A DNA stretch of 64,000 nucleotides, from the NCBI GenBank assembly GCA_029261895.1, contig JAJDAK010000078.1, positions 1-64,000 of the forward strand, in the 5' to 3' direction. Made by a program: the position numbers and the translations under genes. Each line of letters opens with the position of its first letter. The stretch's first letter is position 1. The DNA is from Deltaproteobacteria bacterium (lineage in GTDB: Bacteria > Myxococcota_A > UBA9160 > SZUA-336). Under the pieces are notes generated by a model, which saw only the letters and a program-made list of their open reading frames with translations, was not told the origin of the DNA and made no database searches. Positions 8,204-16,424 of this stretch are shown piece by piece.

Positions 8204-8850
8204 AAAAATTCGTGCCGCTTGTCGTTCTGGGGGTGATTCTGGGACTCGTGGTCCTGGGGCAGCTGGCGCGGCGCGAACTCGGCATTGAGGTTTCAACGGC
8301 GTCGATTCGGGATTGGGTCGGATCATTCGGATGGCAAGGGCCCGCGTTCTTTGTGCTCCTGGTGATCCTGCGTTCATTTCTCGTATTACCGTCGGCGATC
8401 GTGCTGTCGTCGGGCGGGTTGGTCTTTGGTGTGACGTATGGAACGGTCTGGGGAGCGATCGGCTTATTCCTGTCGGCGACGCTCCTGTTCGTATTGGGTC
8501 GCGGGGTAGGTCGTGACTGGTTGCCGGACGGTTTGCGGCGGCTATTCGAGCGCGCCGACGTGAGCTCCGTAGGACCCTTGCTCGTGGGCGTAATGACCGC
8601 GCATCCCATGGGTCCACTGACACCAACCCACTGGGCGGCTGGCTTTTCAGCGGTGTCGTGGTTCGGATTCTACTTGGCGATCGCTCTCACGGTGCCCGTG
8701 CGCGCGTTTACCTACGCGTTCTTCGGTGCTTCGATCGCCGAAATGAACGGTCCACAGATCGCGATTGCGACCGCGCTGCTTCTCGCGGTGATGCTTCTTC
8801 CGCTGATGCATCCCAAAGTTCGAGAGCAGTTCAAGCGGTTTACGCAGTAA
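8200..8850 (+). CDS. TVP38/TMEM64 (VTT domain) membrane protein
   Basis: This 216-aa polytopic protein carries the SNARE-associated/VTT domain of TVP38/TMEM64/DedA-like proteins, now linked to lipid scrambling or membrane homeostasis. The core SFLVLPSAIVLSSGGLVFG followed by GTVWGAIGLFLSATLLFVLGR fits the family (P-x-x-hydrophobic-G-G-x-x-F-G). The start is TTG at 8200, whose TTGA overlaps the TGA of the DoxX-type gene; the first codons give MKKFVPLV. The pair looks like a two-gene operon. Its end is 5 nt from that of the convergent small gene. Confidence 0.88.
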   Translation: MKKFVPLVVLGVILGLVVLGQLARRELGIEVSTASIRDWVGSFGWQGPAFFVLLVILRSFLVLPSAIVLSSGGLVFGVTYGTVWGAIGLFLSATLLFVLGRGVGRDWLPDGLRRLFERADVSSVGPLLVGVMTAHPMGPLTPTHWAAGFSAVSWFGFYLAIALTVPVRAFTYAFFGASIAEMNGPQIAIATALLLAVMLLPLMHPKVREQFKRFTQ

Positions 8851-8855
8851 CGCTT

Positions 8856-9095
8856 CTACTCTTGATCGAAATCGTCGGCTTCCTGTAGCCGCACGGGGTG
8901 GGGGGCGAACTCGGGGCCATCATGCCAACCATCGATCGTTTCAGCTTGTGAGAGCCAAGACTGGGCGAGCGATTCTTCGATCACAACAGAGTTGTTGTCG
9001 AAGCCTTCGGCGATGCTTTCCCAAAGGTCGCGGCCGCCGGCCTCCCACCAGTGCTGGGCCGTGTTCTCAAAATCAATCGCGAGTTTTACCTGCAT
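8856..9095 (-). CDS. hypothetical acidic small protein downstream of fliA
   Basis: This 79-aa reading frame starts at ATG 9095 (MQVKLAIDFENTAQ), 53 nt after the fliA stop on the same strand, and could be the last gene of that transcript. It is acidic, with several Trp residues (QHWWEAGGRDLW, DGWHDG) and no membrane segment. I recognise no family. No good ribosome-binding site precedes the ATG, and in-frame ATGs further upstream lie inside fliA. The tight convergent spacing to the TVP38 gene fits the layout seen throughout the window and supports it being real. Confidence 0.5.
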   Translation of the reverse strand: MQVKLAIDFENTAQHWWEAGGRDLWESIAEGFDNNSVVIEESLAQSWLSQAETIDGWHDGPEFAPHPVRLQEADDFDQE

Positions 9096-9148
9096 GGATG
9101 CGAACGATCGCAAAGATGATGAGTGTCGGTCAAGCTTTCGATGGAATG

Positions 9149-9949
9149 CTAGGCGCAGGCCATCGTCGGGCGCAGGATTGCGTTGCGACGTTGCAGCGTG
9201 GCGTGCTTCAGGCGTGCCCGCAGATGTGCCAACGATTTCGCGTGGATCTGGCATACGCGCGATTCAGTGACGCCTAAAACCAGACCGATCTCTTTCATGC
9301 TGAGATCCTCGTAGTAGTAGAGCGTGATGACCAAACGTTCGCGTTCAGTGAGGTGAGCGATCCCATCCGCCACTGATGTGCGGTCTTCCTGTGATTTGAT
9401 CGCTTGAAACGGATCGTCCGCATTCTTGTCCTCGAAGAAATCGATCTGCAGCGGCATTCCGTCGGAATCATCACCGGCGGGGATCTGATCCAAATGCACC
9501 ATCGAAATGCCTCGCACTTTATGAACCACTTGATGAAACTCATCGAGGCCCAAACCCATGGCGTCGGCGATTTCGTCGTCGTTGGCCGAGCGACCCAATC
9601 GATGTTCGACTTCTTCGTACGCCTTTTCGAGTTGGCGTCCTTTTTGCCGTACCGAACGGGGGACCCAGTCGAGGCAACGGAGTTGGTCGAGGATGGCTCC
9701 TTTGACTCGAAACTCTGCATAGGTTTTGAACTTGCAGTCTTTCGATGGATCAAATTTATCGATCGCGTCGATCAGTCCAATCACGCCAGAGTTTCTAAGA
9801 TCTTCGAGATCCACGTGGGAGGGCAGGCGCGCGGCCAGCCGATTAACGATGTAATTAATCAACGCAGTATGCTCGAGCACGATTCGATGCTTCAGATGCG
9901 CGGGCACTGACCCATGGGTCGCCCATGCTTCCCGTAACAACTCCTCCAT
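9149..9949 (-). CDS. fliA: RNA polymerase sigma factor, FliA/WhiG family (sigma28)
   Basis: This 266-aa sigma70-family factor is of the FliA/WhiG type that normally directs late flagellar and chemotaxis genes. Region 2 shows DLEDLRNSGVIGLIDAIDKF with CKFKTYAEFRVKGAILDQLR, the linker has DWVPRSVRQK, region 3 has LGRSANDDEIADAMGL, and region 4 has LTERERLVITLYYYEDLSMK followed by the helix-turn-helix GLVLGVTESRVCQIHAKSL. AAGTAGGAGGG stands 4-5 nt before ATG 9949. A sigma54-like promoter lies about 57 nt upstream. No flagellar structural or chemotaxis gene is in the window, so its targets lie elsewhere. Confidence 0.92.
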   Translation of the reverse strand: MEELLREAWATHGSVPAHLKHRIVLEHTALINYIVNRLAARLPSHVDLEDLRNSGVIGLIDAIDKFDPSKDCKFKTYAEFRVKGAILDQLRCLDWVPRSVRQKGRQLEKAYEEVEHRLGRSANDDEIADAMGLGLDEFHQVVHKVRGISMVHLDQIPAGDDSDGMPLQIDFFEDKNADDPFQAIKSQEDRTSVADGIAHLTERERLVITLYYYEDLSMKEIGLVLGVTESRVCQIHAKSLAHLRARLKHATLQRRNAILRPTMACA

Positions 9950-10176
9950 CGATCCCTCCTACTTTCCGGTTATGCGTCCGATGTCCAACCTTGGGACCAC
10001 TACTGTGCAAAGCGGATGCCGAAGCTTGACCAAAGGCTCGGTCTGGGTACTGGGGTCGGTGAAACACCTTGAGATTGTTGAGGAACTCCGCTCGATTCCT
10101 GATTCGGCGGAGACTGCATGCGGATGTCACGGATGTCGTAACGGTCAGATCTTTGACGCCATCGACAGGAAGAGCG
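9950..10176. other. intergenic region between the DUF6909-like gene and fliA
   Basis: This 227-nt stretch contains the fliA ribosome site and the sigma54-like promoter at 10006-10021. I see no convincing small gene or terminator. A frame of 91 codons on the minus strand (10130-9855) runs into fliA and looks like a shadow. Confidence 0.5.
10006..10021 (-). promoter_or_regulatory. sigma54-type -24/-12 promoter of fliA
   Basis: Read on the minus strand the site is CGGCATCCGCTTTGCA. It has the invariant GG and GC exactly 10 nt apart and fits TGGCAYRN4TTGCW except at two positions. Transcription would start near 9994 and give a leader of about 45 nt with a good Shine-Dalgarno. Confidence 0.5.
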
Positions 10177-11883
10177 CTAGGATCCCGTCACCTGCGCCAC
10201 CTCCCGTTCCAGGATTCGTCGCAGAATCACTGTGGCACAGGCGTAGGTGGCATCGATGCCGAAATAACCCAGGCTCTTGGACAGCAGCTCCTGGCGGCGG
10301 CTGTACGGCGTGTCGGATGCATAGTGGAGTACGCCGAATTCGAAATGGGAGCGCTCGCCGAGGTCGATGATCTGGTCATTCGGATGGCGCCGCGGTTCCA
10401 AAAGCTCGTAGAGGGCCGACATGTAGGGCCCGGCTTCCATCTCGAGTACGGTAAAGCCTTCGCGGTACACCACACCCATGTAGGTTGAGTTCTGCAAGAA
10501 TGCGGAACGCACGGTGACGGCCTTTTGATTGTCCATCACCGACCCGAGCTTCAAGTATGGGGCTACGTCGCGCGCTGCGAACGCATTACGGAAGAGGTAG
10601 GTATTCCGCGAATGCTCATCGTGCACGACTCTGGAAATGCTCACATCGCCCACATGACCATTCAGTGTTGCTGCCTTACCCATGATGTACGCGCCGCGGA
10701 GCGGTCCAATTCCCTGACCGAGGCGACTCATCAGATGATACGCCGCTAGCCCCAGCGGATAATCGATGTTGATGATGACAGCCTGACTTTCGCGAAGGCT
10801 CTCCATCCCCGGTACCCGTACGCGAGGATCCAAGCGTTCCGGCCGAAGACGGGACAGGTCGATCACCTGTGCATCGACTTCGACGTGTACGGGGTTTTCA
10901 GCCGTGTGAAACCCAGATTCAGCGTCCCAGCGTTGTACGGCGTCCAACGCGTCGGGGTTCCGGCCCAGATGAGTGCGCAACGCGTAGTAGAGCAGGTTGT
11001 TTTCTTCATCGATGTTTTGCGGTTGATCGTCGACTTGAACCTCATCCAAGAGTGATTCGCGGTGAGCTCTTGCGTAGCCGCCGATTAAGTTGGCGAGCGA
11101 ATGCGTGTTTGACGAAACGAAGTAGACCGCCGGTCGTCGCGGTTTCGTCGGCCGGAGATAAAGCGGCTCGATGCCACTCCACCATTTCTGTGCCGCAGTT
11201 TGATATTGGTTGAACGAACCTTCCAGCAGAATCACGCGTCGGTCAGATGGTGCGCGCGCGATGCGTTGAAAGGCAATGGATGCGTGTGAGCCGAGCGCGT
11301 CCCGAAGTTTTTTGATGCCGTCTTCGTCCAGCCCCAGGATCTCGGCGAGTTCGGCGTCCTGGTCGGAACCGGAATCGGCGCGCTTCCCCTCCGCGAGCGC
11401 ACGACCGAGATCCGACGCTTGGAGCAGCGCATGCATCTTGTTCCATTCGATTTGGTATGCCGTGACGATGGGAATGAGATCGTCGATATCACTGGCACTT
11501 GCGATAAACGCCGCGAGGGCCTCCGAGCCGTCAAATCGAAACGCGCGTCGTCGACCCCGGGCTTCGATCCGATGCCAGTCGCGCATGCGATAGCCATGGT
11601 CCTCGAACTGTTCGGTCGATTGACCGAGCACGATCTTTTCGACCTCGTCCATCACATCGGGTACGCGCGCCGCCGCGTAGCCGAACGCGTCGATATCGGG
11701 TTCGATATCGCGCGCCCCAGGATGAAGACTGGAACGGCTAAAGCAATGAGCTTCTTCGAACGAGCGAACCCGCACTTCGCCGGTGCTGCGCAACAGTGAG
11801 TAATAGGTGCGGATGTAGAGCTCGATCTCGTTGCTCGTTGTATCTGGCCGCTGTCGCTCCAAAATCCCCCCTCTTGGTCTCAT
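10177..11883 (-). CDS. DUF6909-like protein with nucleoside-phosphorylase-like C-terminal half
   Basis: This 568-aa soluble protein resembles the uncharacterised DUF6909 family: an N-terminal helical half, a strand with AVYFVSSNTHSLANL in the middle, and a C-terminal half with GAYIMGKAATLNGHVGDV, VVHDEHSRNTYLF and FTVLEMEAGPYMSALYE. The last motif recalls the MEA/MES substrate-binding motif of PNP/UDP phosphorylases, so a nucleoside- or nucleotide-related substrate is an inference, not a demonstration. ATG 11883 lacks a good ribosome site; a GAGGGGGG stretch before an in-frame TTG seven codons in is an alternative start. It precedes fliA on the same strand with a 227-nt gap and is divergent from serC. 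Confidence 0.65.
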   Translation of the reverse strand: MRPRGGILERQRPDTTSNEIELYIRTYYSLLRSTGEVRVRSFEEAHCFSRSSLHPGARDIEPDIDAFGYAAARVPDVMDEVEKIVLGQSTEQFEDHGYRMRDWHRIEARGRRRAFRFDGSEALAAFIASASDIDDLIPIVTAYQIEWNKMHALLQASDLGRALAEGKRADSGSDQDAELAEILGLDEDGIKKLRDALGSHASIAFQRIARAPSDRRVILLEGSFNQYQTAAQKWWSGIEPLYLRPTKPRRPAVYFVSSNTHSLANLIGGYARAHRESLLDEVQVDDQPQNIDEENNLLYYALRTHLGRNPDALDAVQRWDAESGFHTAENPVHVEVDAQVIDLSRLRPERLDPRVRVPGMESLRESQAVIINIDYPLGLAAYHLMSRLGQGIGPLRGAYIMGKAATLNGHVGDVSISRVVHDEHSRNTYLFRNAFAARDVAPYLKLGSVMDNQKAVTVRSAFLQNSTYMGVVYREGFTVLEMEAGPYMSALYELLEPRRHPNDQIIDLGERSHFEFGVLHYASDTPYSRRQELLSKSLGYFGIDATYACATVILRRILEREVAQVTGS

Positions 11884-11975
11884 TTATCTCATCGGAACCC
11901 AGTGAGAAGACTTTCGTGGGACCCATGAACTTCAGAATCGACGTCAGCAGGTGGATCGTGTAGAAAGTGATCGCC

Positions 11976-13064
11976 ATGTCGAACCGAATCCTGAATTTCT
12001 CGCCGGGACCCGCAGCGCTGCCCGAGGAAGTCCTCGAGCAAGCGCGTGCCGATATTTGGAATCTCGATGGTTCAGGGATTGGCGTGCTCGAACACAGCCA
12101 CCGTGGCAAGGCGATTGACCGTATTTTCGATGAAGCCCAGGCGGACTGCCGCGAGTTGCTGGGATTGCCCGAAAGCTATGCGGTGCTTTTTCTGCAGGGC
12201 GGCGCGAGTACACAGTTTGCGATGGTGCCGGCCAATTTTCTCCCTGAAGGCGGTACCGCCGACTATCTCAATACCGGTGCCTGGTCGAAAAAAGCGATCG
12301 CCGAAGCGAAGCTCTATGGCGGTGTGCACGAGGCCGCGAGCTCGGCGGATTCGAATTTTTCGTACATCCCCAATCGCGATCAAACTTCGTATTCAGCCGA
12401 GCCGGCTTACGTGCACTTCACCTCGAACAACACGATCTTCGGCACCCAGTTCGTCACTGAGCCCGAAGCGCCTTCGGGAAGTGTCTTGGTCTGCGATATG
12501 TCGAGCGATGTTTGTTCCCGCCCGTTGGACCCAACGCGCTACGGGGTCATCTATGCGGGTGCTCAGAAAAACTTGGGTCCCTCCGGGCTGACGCTCGTGG
12601 TCATTCGCCGTGACCTGCTCGATAAGGCGGTACGCGAAGTCCCAAGCATGTTTCGCTACCACCTGCATGAGTCCAACGGCTCGCGCTACAACACACCATC
12701 GGTTTTCGGTGTGTACATGGTGGGCCGCGTCTTCCGCTGGATTCTCGACTCCGGTGGGCTGAGTGGAATGGCGGAACGCAACGCGGCGAAGGCCAAGCTG
12801 ATCTACGACTACATCGATGGATCGAGTGCTTTTTATGGTACTGCGCGCGCGGATAGCCGTTCGTTGATGAATATTACGTTTCGTGCGCCCACCGAAGATC
12901 TCGAAAAGAAATTCATCGCGGAAGCCGAGTCCGAGGGACTTTCCGGACTAAAAGGGCATCGATCCGTCGGTGGCATGCGAGCTTCGATCTACAACGCTTT
13001 TCCGCCAGTCGGTTGCGAGGCGCTGGTCCAGTTCATGAAGCATTTCGAAAGTCGCAACGGTTAG
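11976..13064 (+). CDS. serC: phosphoserine aminotransferase
   Basis: SerC (362 aa) is a PLP-dependent fold-type-I aminotransferase that converts 3-phosphohydroxypyruvate and glutamate to phosphoserine, and acts in the pyridoxine pathway. It begins ILNFSPGPAALPEEVLEQA and has EHSHRGKAIDRI, LFLQGGASTQFAMVP, and the PLP-lysine motif AGAQKNLGPSG (Lys about residue 198). The C-terminus has the GLSGLKGHRSVGGMRASIYN segment. A GTG three codons upstream is possible, but ATG 11976 matches the family start. It ends 2 nt before the convergent EamA gene. Confidence 0.97.
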   Translation: MSNRILNFSPGPAALPEEVLEQARADIWNLDGSGIGVLEHSHRGKAIDRIFDEAQADCRELLGLPESYAVLFLQGGASTQFAMVPANFLPEGGTADYLNTGAWSKKAIAEAKLYGGVHEAASSADSNFSYIPNRDQTSYSAEPAYVHFTSNNTIFGTQFVTEPEAPSGSVLVCDMSSDVCSRPLDPTRYGVIYAGAQKNLGPSGLTLVVIRRDLLDKAVREVPSMFRYHLHESNGSRYNTPSVFGVYMVGRVFRWILDSGGLSGMAERNAAKAKLIYDYIDGSSAFYGTARADSRSLMNITFRAPTEDLEKKFIAEAESEGLSGLKGHRSVGGMRASIYNAFPPVGCEALVQFMKHFESRNG

Positions 13065-13066
13065 CG

Positions 13067-13945
13067 CTAAATCAGAATCAGCGCGACGCCGAGGCTCATC
13101 AGTAGCGCCGCCGCGATTCGCGCGACATCGGGCTTTTCGCCGAAGAACCAGACGCCGAGTCCCAATGCCAGAAAATTGCCGCCCGCGCGTTTGATGGCCT
13201 CCACATACGCAACGAAGAGGCTGCGGTAGCTGAAAAACTGGAAGAGCATCGCCAATCCTCCAATGAATCCTGCGGCGATCAAAATTCCCATATGGGTGCG
13301 CGATCGACGGAGTTCCTGTCGGACGTGGCGAGGGATCAAGACCGCGATGGCAATCAGTCCGTTCAGCACCAATGCGTACAGCGGCTCGGACGCGTGGAGA
13401 ATAGCGCGACGGTCTACCGCGGTCGACGCTGCAAAGAGCAATGCGACCAGAATCATCAATTGACTTCCGCGTTCTCGACGGATGCCGTGCAACGGGTCAC
13501 GCAACCATTCCGAAGCGCTGGCGTTAAGTAAGAGCGCGCCCGAACTCACGGTGATGACACCGATCAGGCCGACCGGCTCGGGGCTTTGGCCCAGCAACAG
13601 CCAGCCAAAGAGCAGTGTCGCAACAGGAGTGAGGCTCAGATAGGGGATGGTCAAACTCAATGGGGCGATCTGCACCGCGCGGATCAATAGCAAGCTTGCC
13701 GTCAGTGTAAGGGTCGCCGCGATGCTGGTCCAAAATAGAAAGGGGAGGGTGATGGCACCCCCGCCGTCGTTCCAGAGCAGACCTGCGTGCAGCGGGAGCT
13801 GACCTGCGCTGATGAAGAACAGAATCGTCGCGGGTGAGTAATCCGTACTGAGGCGCTTGCGCAATGCGTCGAGTAACGACCACGCCACCGCGCAAGCCAT
13901 GGCGAACATCACGCCGGTTCCGGTCGAAGCCTCAAAATTGAGCAT
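13067..13945 (-). CDS. EamA/RhaT-type drug/metabolite transporter
   Basis: This 292-aa inner-membrane protein has about ten hydrophobic segments arranged as two EamA (DMT superfamily) repeats, residues 10-135 and 155-290. These proteins export or import small metabolites; the substrate cannot be read from sequence. Typical features are ACAVAWSLLDALRKRLS at the start and LGLGVWFFGEKPDVARIAAALLMS at the end of the second repeat. The start ATG 13945 has no ribosome site but has TAGCGT exactly 6 nt upstream. Its promoter region is shared back to back with the divergent metallo-beta-lactamase-fold gene, only 45 nt away. Confidence 0.85.
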   Translation of the reverse strand: MLNFEASTGTGVMFAMACAVAWSLLDALRKRLSTDYSPATILFFISAGQLPLHAGLLWNDGGGAITLPFLFWTSIAATLTLTASLLLIRAVQIAPLSLTIPYLSLTPVATLLFGWLLLGQSPEPVGLIGVITVSSGALLLNASASEWLRDPLHGIRRERGSQLMILVALLFAASTAVDRRAILHASEPLYALVLNGLIAIAVLIPRHVRQELRRSRTHMGILIAAGFIGGLAMLFQFFSYRSLFVAYVEAIKRAGGNFLALGLGVWFFGEKPDVARIAAALLMSLGVALILI

Positions 13946-13951
13946 GCGGCG

Positions 13952-13957
13952 ACGCTA
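13952..13957 (-). promoter_or_regulatory. -10 box TAGCGT, leaderless EamA gene
   Basis: On the minus strand TAGCGT ends 6 nt before ATG 13945, and no Shine-Dalgarno is present. It lies 21 nt from the opposite-facing box at 13979. Confidence 0.5.
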
Positions 13958-13978
13958 ACCCCTTCCACCGCGGATTGC

Positions 13979-13984
13979 TATGCT
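13979..13984 (+). promoter_or_regulatory. extended -10 box TGCTATGCT, leaderless MBL-fold gene
   Basis: TATGCT preceded by TGC (extended -10) ends 6 nt before ATG 13991, so the mRNA would begin at the start codon. Confidence 0.55.
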
Positions 13985-13990
13985 CGTCTG

Positions 13991-15025
13991 ATGCGAAGCA
14001 CACTGATTCACTTGGCACTTCTTTCCTTGAGCATCGCCGCGCAGGCCGAGCCTGGTTTCGGTCCCGCACCGCGCGACGACGAAGGACTTTTTCTCAACGA
14101 TGCGGGTCTCTTGTACCGCCCGGGTCCGGATGTCACGTTGCCGTTTTTTGCGCGTGGTATCTGGCGCTCGCTTTCGCCACGGGACGGTGCCGCTTCGCGT
14201 GTCACTAACGATGGTGCATGGCTTCGCAAAAACGCGCGGCATAGCGTGCCGACGGTAACCTGGGTGGGGCATGCGACGCTCTTGGTGCAGATGAGTCATC
14301 TCAGTTTTTTGACCGACCCCATGTGGTCGGACAGAGCGAGCCCTTTGGCATTCGCCGGCCCTTCGCGACATGCTGCGCCGGGGGTTGCGATCAACGACCT
14401 GCCGCCGATCGATTTCGTCGTTATCTCGCACAATCACTACGACCACATGGACAAAGATTCGTTGGTGGCGTTGGCGGCCCGTGATCCAAACACGCGCTTT
14501 CTGGTACCGCTTGGCAATCGTGAAACACTGCAAGTCTGGGGTGTCGACAACGTGACGGAACTCGATTGGGGTGGTTCGATTCGGATCGGTGCCACTCAGG
14601 TGCACTGTTTACCGGCGCAGCATTGGAGTCGACGCGGTATCGCTGACGGACGGGAAGCGCTGTGGTCGTCTTGGGCTGTGATCGGCGCAGATCGGCGCTT
14701 TTATTTCGGAGGGGACACCGGCTACTTCGACGGCTTGGGTCGCATTGGCAAAGCGTTGGGGCCGTTTGATCTTGCCGCGGTTCCGATTGGTGCGTACGAG
14801 CCCAAGGCGATGATGCAGCCGGTGCATTTGAATCCCGAGGAAGCGCTAAGGGCGGCAAAGGATCTCCGCGCCGCACGGGCGCTTGCGATCCACTTCGGGA
14901 CCTTCGATCTTACCGATGAGCCGTTTCCAGAGCCGCCTATTCGATTCAAGGCGGCCGCGGCGGCGGCAGGGTTTTCCGCCAGTGACGCCTGGGTGCTACA
15001 GATCGGCGAAACACGCGAATTTTAA
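13991..15025 (+). CDS. exported metallo-beta-lactamase-fold hydrolase (NAPE-PLD/UlaG-like)
   Basis: This 344-aa protein has a probable signal peptide (MRSTLIHLALLSLSIAAQA, cleavage near residue 19) and a metallo-beta-lactamase fold. The metal motif HNHYDHMD is at residues 147-154, VTWVGHATLLVQ is the typical first strand, and the later ligands are in PAQHWSRRG, GGDTGYFDG and AIHFGTFDL. This arrangement is that of N-acylphosphatidylethanolamine phospholipase D-like and UlaG-like proteins (lipid or lactone hydrolysis), so a periplasmic phosphodiesterase is likely, with substrate unknown. No ribosome site is present; the start is set by the extended -10 box 6 nt upstream. Confidence 0.85.
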   Translation: MRSTLIHLALLSLSIAAQAEPGFGPAPRDDEGLFLNDAGLLYRPGPDVTLPFFARGIWRSLSPRDGAASRVTNDGAWLRKNARHSVPTVTWVGHATLLVQMSHLSFLTDPMWSDRASPLAFAGPSRHAAPGVAINDLPPIDFVVISHNHYDHMDKDSLVALAARDPNTRFLVPLGNRETLQVWGVDNVTELDWGGSIRIGATQVHCLPAQHWSRRGIADGREALWSSWAVIGADRRFYFGGDTGYFDGLGRIGKALGPFDLAAVPIGAYEPKAMMQPVHLNPEEALRAAKDLRAARALAIHFGTFDLTDEPFPEPPIRFKAAAAAAGFSASDAWVLQIGETREF

Positions 15026-15092
15026 GTTTGCGGGGCAGAAACTCCTGATAGATTTATGCGAGTCGTCGGGGAACCGACGCGGGAGGACACGT

Positions 15093-15668
15093 ATGAAGCG
15101 CTTGGCAATCGTAGGTATTGGAGTTCTAGCAATGGCGCAAGCTGCCTTTGCGACGGGCGAATTGCAGCCGGAACCCGCGGTGATCGTGGAGTCCGTACCC
15201 GCTGTGGAACCCGTAGTACTGGCGCCGGTTGAGGCCGCACCGCAGGAAACCGACGCAACGGTGAGCGACGAAGAGATCGCAGCTGCGGTGGGACGATCCG
15301 CGTTTGCGATGGAGATCGTGGATCGGGAGCCCGTTGATTCGGTGATCGAAGTAACCAACGATCAGACGAAGATCTTCTACTTCACCGAACTACTGAATCT
15401 CGATGGTACAACGGTCACCCATCGCTGGTCGTACGACGGCAATGTGATCGCAGAGATTCCGTTCGAGGTGGGTGGGTCGCGTTGGCGCGTGTATTCGAGC
15501 AAGACGCTCGATCCTGCGTGGTTAGGCGATTGGACGGTAACGGTATTGGACCAGGATGGTCAGGTGTTGGCCGAGCAGGCGCTTGCCTACACCGACTCTG
15601 CCGCCGTCGGTTCAAACCCAGAGCCGATCAAGGCAACGTCGCCTGCGGCGCCCGGCGAAGACGAGTAG
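15093..15668 (+). CDS. exported DUF2914 protein
   Basis: This 191-aa protein has a signal peptide (MKRLAIVGIGVLAMAQAAFA), a Pro/Glu/Val-rich low-complexity linker (residues 22-65) and a C-terminal DUF2914 domain. The domain shows DQTKIFYFTELLNLDGTTV, THRWSYDGN and the ending WRVYSSKTLDPAWLGDWTV, which is typical. DUF2914 is a small beta-rich extracytoplasmic domain of unknown role. GGGAGG stands 6 nt before ATG 15093. The gene follows the MBL-fold gene by 67 nt on the same strand, so co-transcription is possible. Its end is 6 nt from that of the convergent SDR gene. Confidence 0.85.
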   Translation: MKRLAIVGIGVLAMAQAAFATGELQPEPAVIVESVPAVEPVVLAPVEAAPQETDATVSDEEIAAAVGRSAFAMEIVDREPVDSVIEVTNDQTKIFYFTELLNLDGTTVTHRWSYDGNVIAEIPFEVGGSRWRVYSSKTLDPAWLGDWTVTVLDQDGQVLAEQALAYTDSAAVGSNPEPIKATSPAAPGEDE

Positions 15669-15674
15669 GCCTCA

Positions 15675-16424
15675 CTAGGAACGACCGAAGCCGCCGTTAA
15701 TACTCAGCGCTTGTCCCGTGATCCAACTGGATTGCGAGGAGGCGAGGAACGTGATCATCGATGCGATGTCCTCCGGTTCACCCAGGCGTTTGAGCGGATA
15801 GTATTCCGCGGAGCGCGCGATCTGTTCTTCTGTATATCCCGCGGTCATGGGCGTGCGCGTGACGCCGGGGCAGACCGCGTTGACACGAACGCTGAAACGT
15901 CCGAGCTCCACCGACAGCGCTTTGGAGAATGAAATCACCGCGCCCTTGGTCGCCGCATAGACGACCATGCGTTTTTCGCCAACCTTGCCCGCTTCTGAGG
16001 CGATGTTGATGATGCTGCCGCTGCGCTGTTCGACCATCAAAGGTGCGACCGCATGATTGACGTTCATGACGCCGCGGATGTTGATATCCAACATGCCGTC
16101 CCAATCCTCGGGTTTGGTTTCGAGAAAGAAGCCATCCTGGCCGATGCCCGCACTCGCAACGAGGATGTCGATACGACCCAAGAACTTCTGTGCATCGGTG
16201 GCCATGCGCGCGATCGCGGGGGCGTCGCGTACGTCCACCTGAGTGCCCTCGACCTTGGCCCCCAGCGCTTGCAGTTCGCCCAAAGCGTTTGAGAGGTTCT
16301 CGGCTTGCCAATCCGCAATGACGAGGGCCACGCCTTCGCGCGCCAGGTAGCGTGCGGTCTCCAGGCCGAGTCCGGATGCGCCCCCGGTGATGAGTGCCGT
16401 CTTACCCGACAGTGAGAGTTCCAT
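15675..16424 (-). CDS. SDR family oxidoreductase (FabG-like)
   Basis: This 249-aa classical short-chain dehydrogenase has the NAD(P) motif TGGASGLG near residue 15, a conserved DVRDAPA after strand 4, the NVNHAVAP helix, and the catalytic Ser-Tyr-Lys set in NIASEAGKVGEKRMVVYAATK. It reduces or oxidises an unknown carbonyl/hydroxyl substrate. ATG 16424 is chosen because AAGAAGGA stands 7-8 nt upstream and the family begins here; further upstream in frame lies only coding DNA of the preceding gene. It overlaps the end of the YheT-like hydrolase gene by 23 nt, so the two form an operon with that hydrolase first. Confidence 0.9.
   Translation of the reverse strand: MELSLSGKTALITGGASGLGLETARYLAREGVALVIADWQAENLSNALGELQALGAKVEGTQVDVRDAPAIARMATDAQKFLGRIDILVASAGIGQDGFFLETKPEDWDGMLDINIRGVMNVNHAVAPLMVEQRSGSIINIASEAGKVGEKRMVVYAATKGAVISFSKALSVELGRFSVRVNAVCPGVTRTPMTAGYTEEQIARSAEYYPLKRLGEPEDIASMITFLASSQSSWITGQALSINGGFGRS

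Noticed and set aside
13955..14605. 216-codon minus-strand frame
   Set aside because: It is antisense to the metallo-beta-lactamase-fold gene and lacks any recognisable motif.
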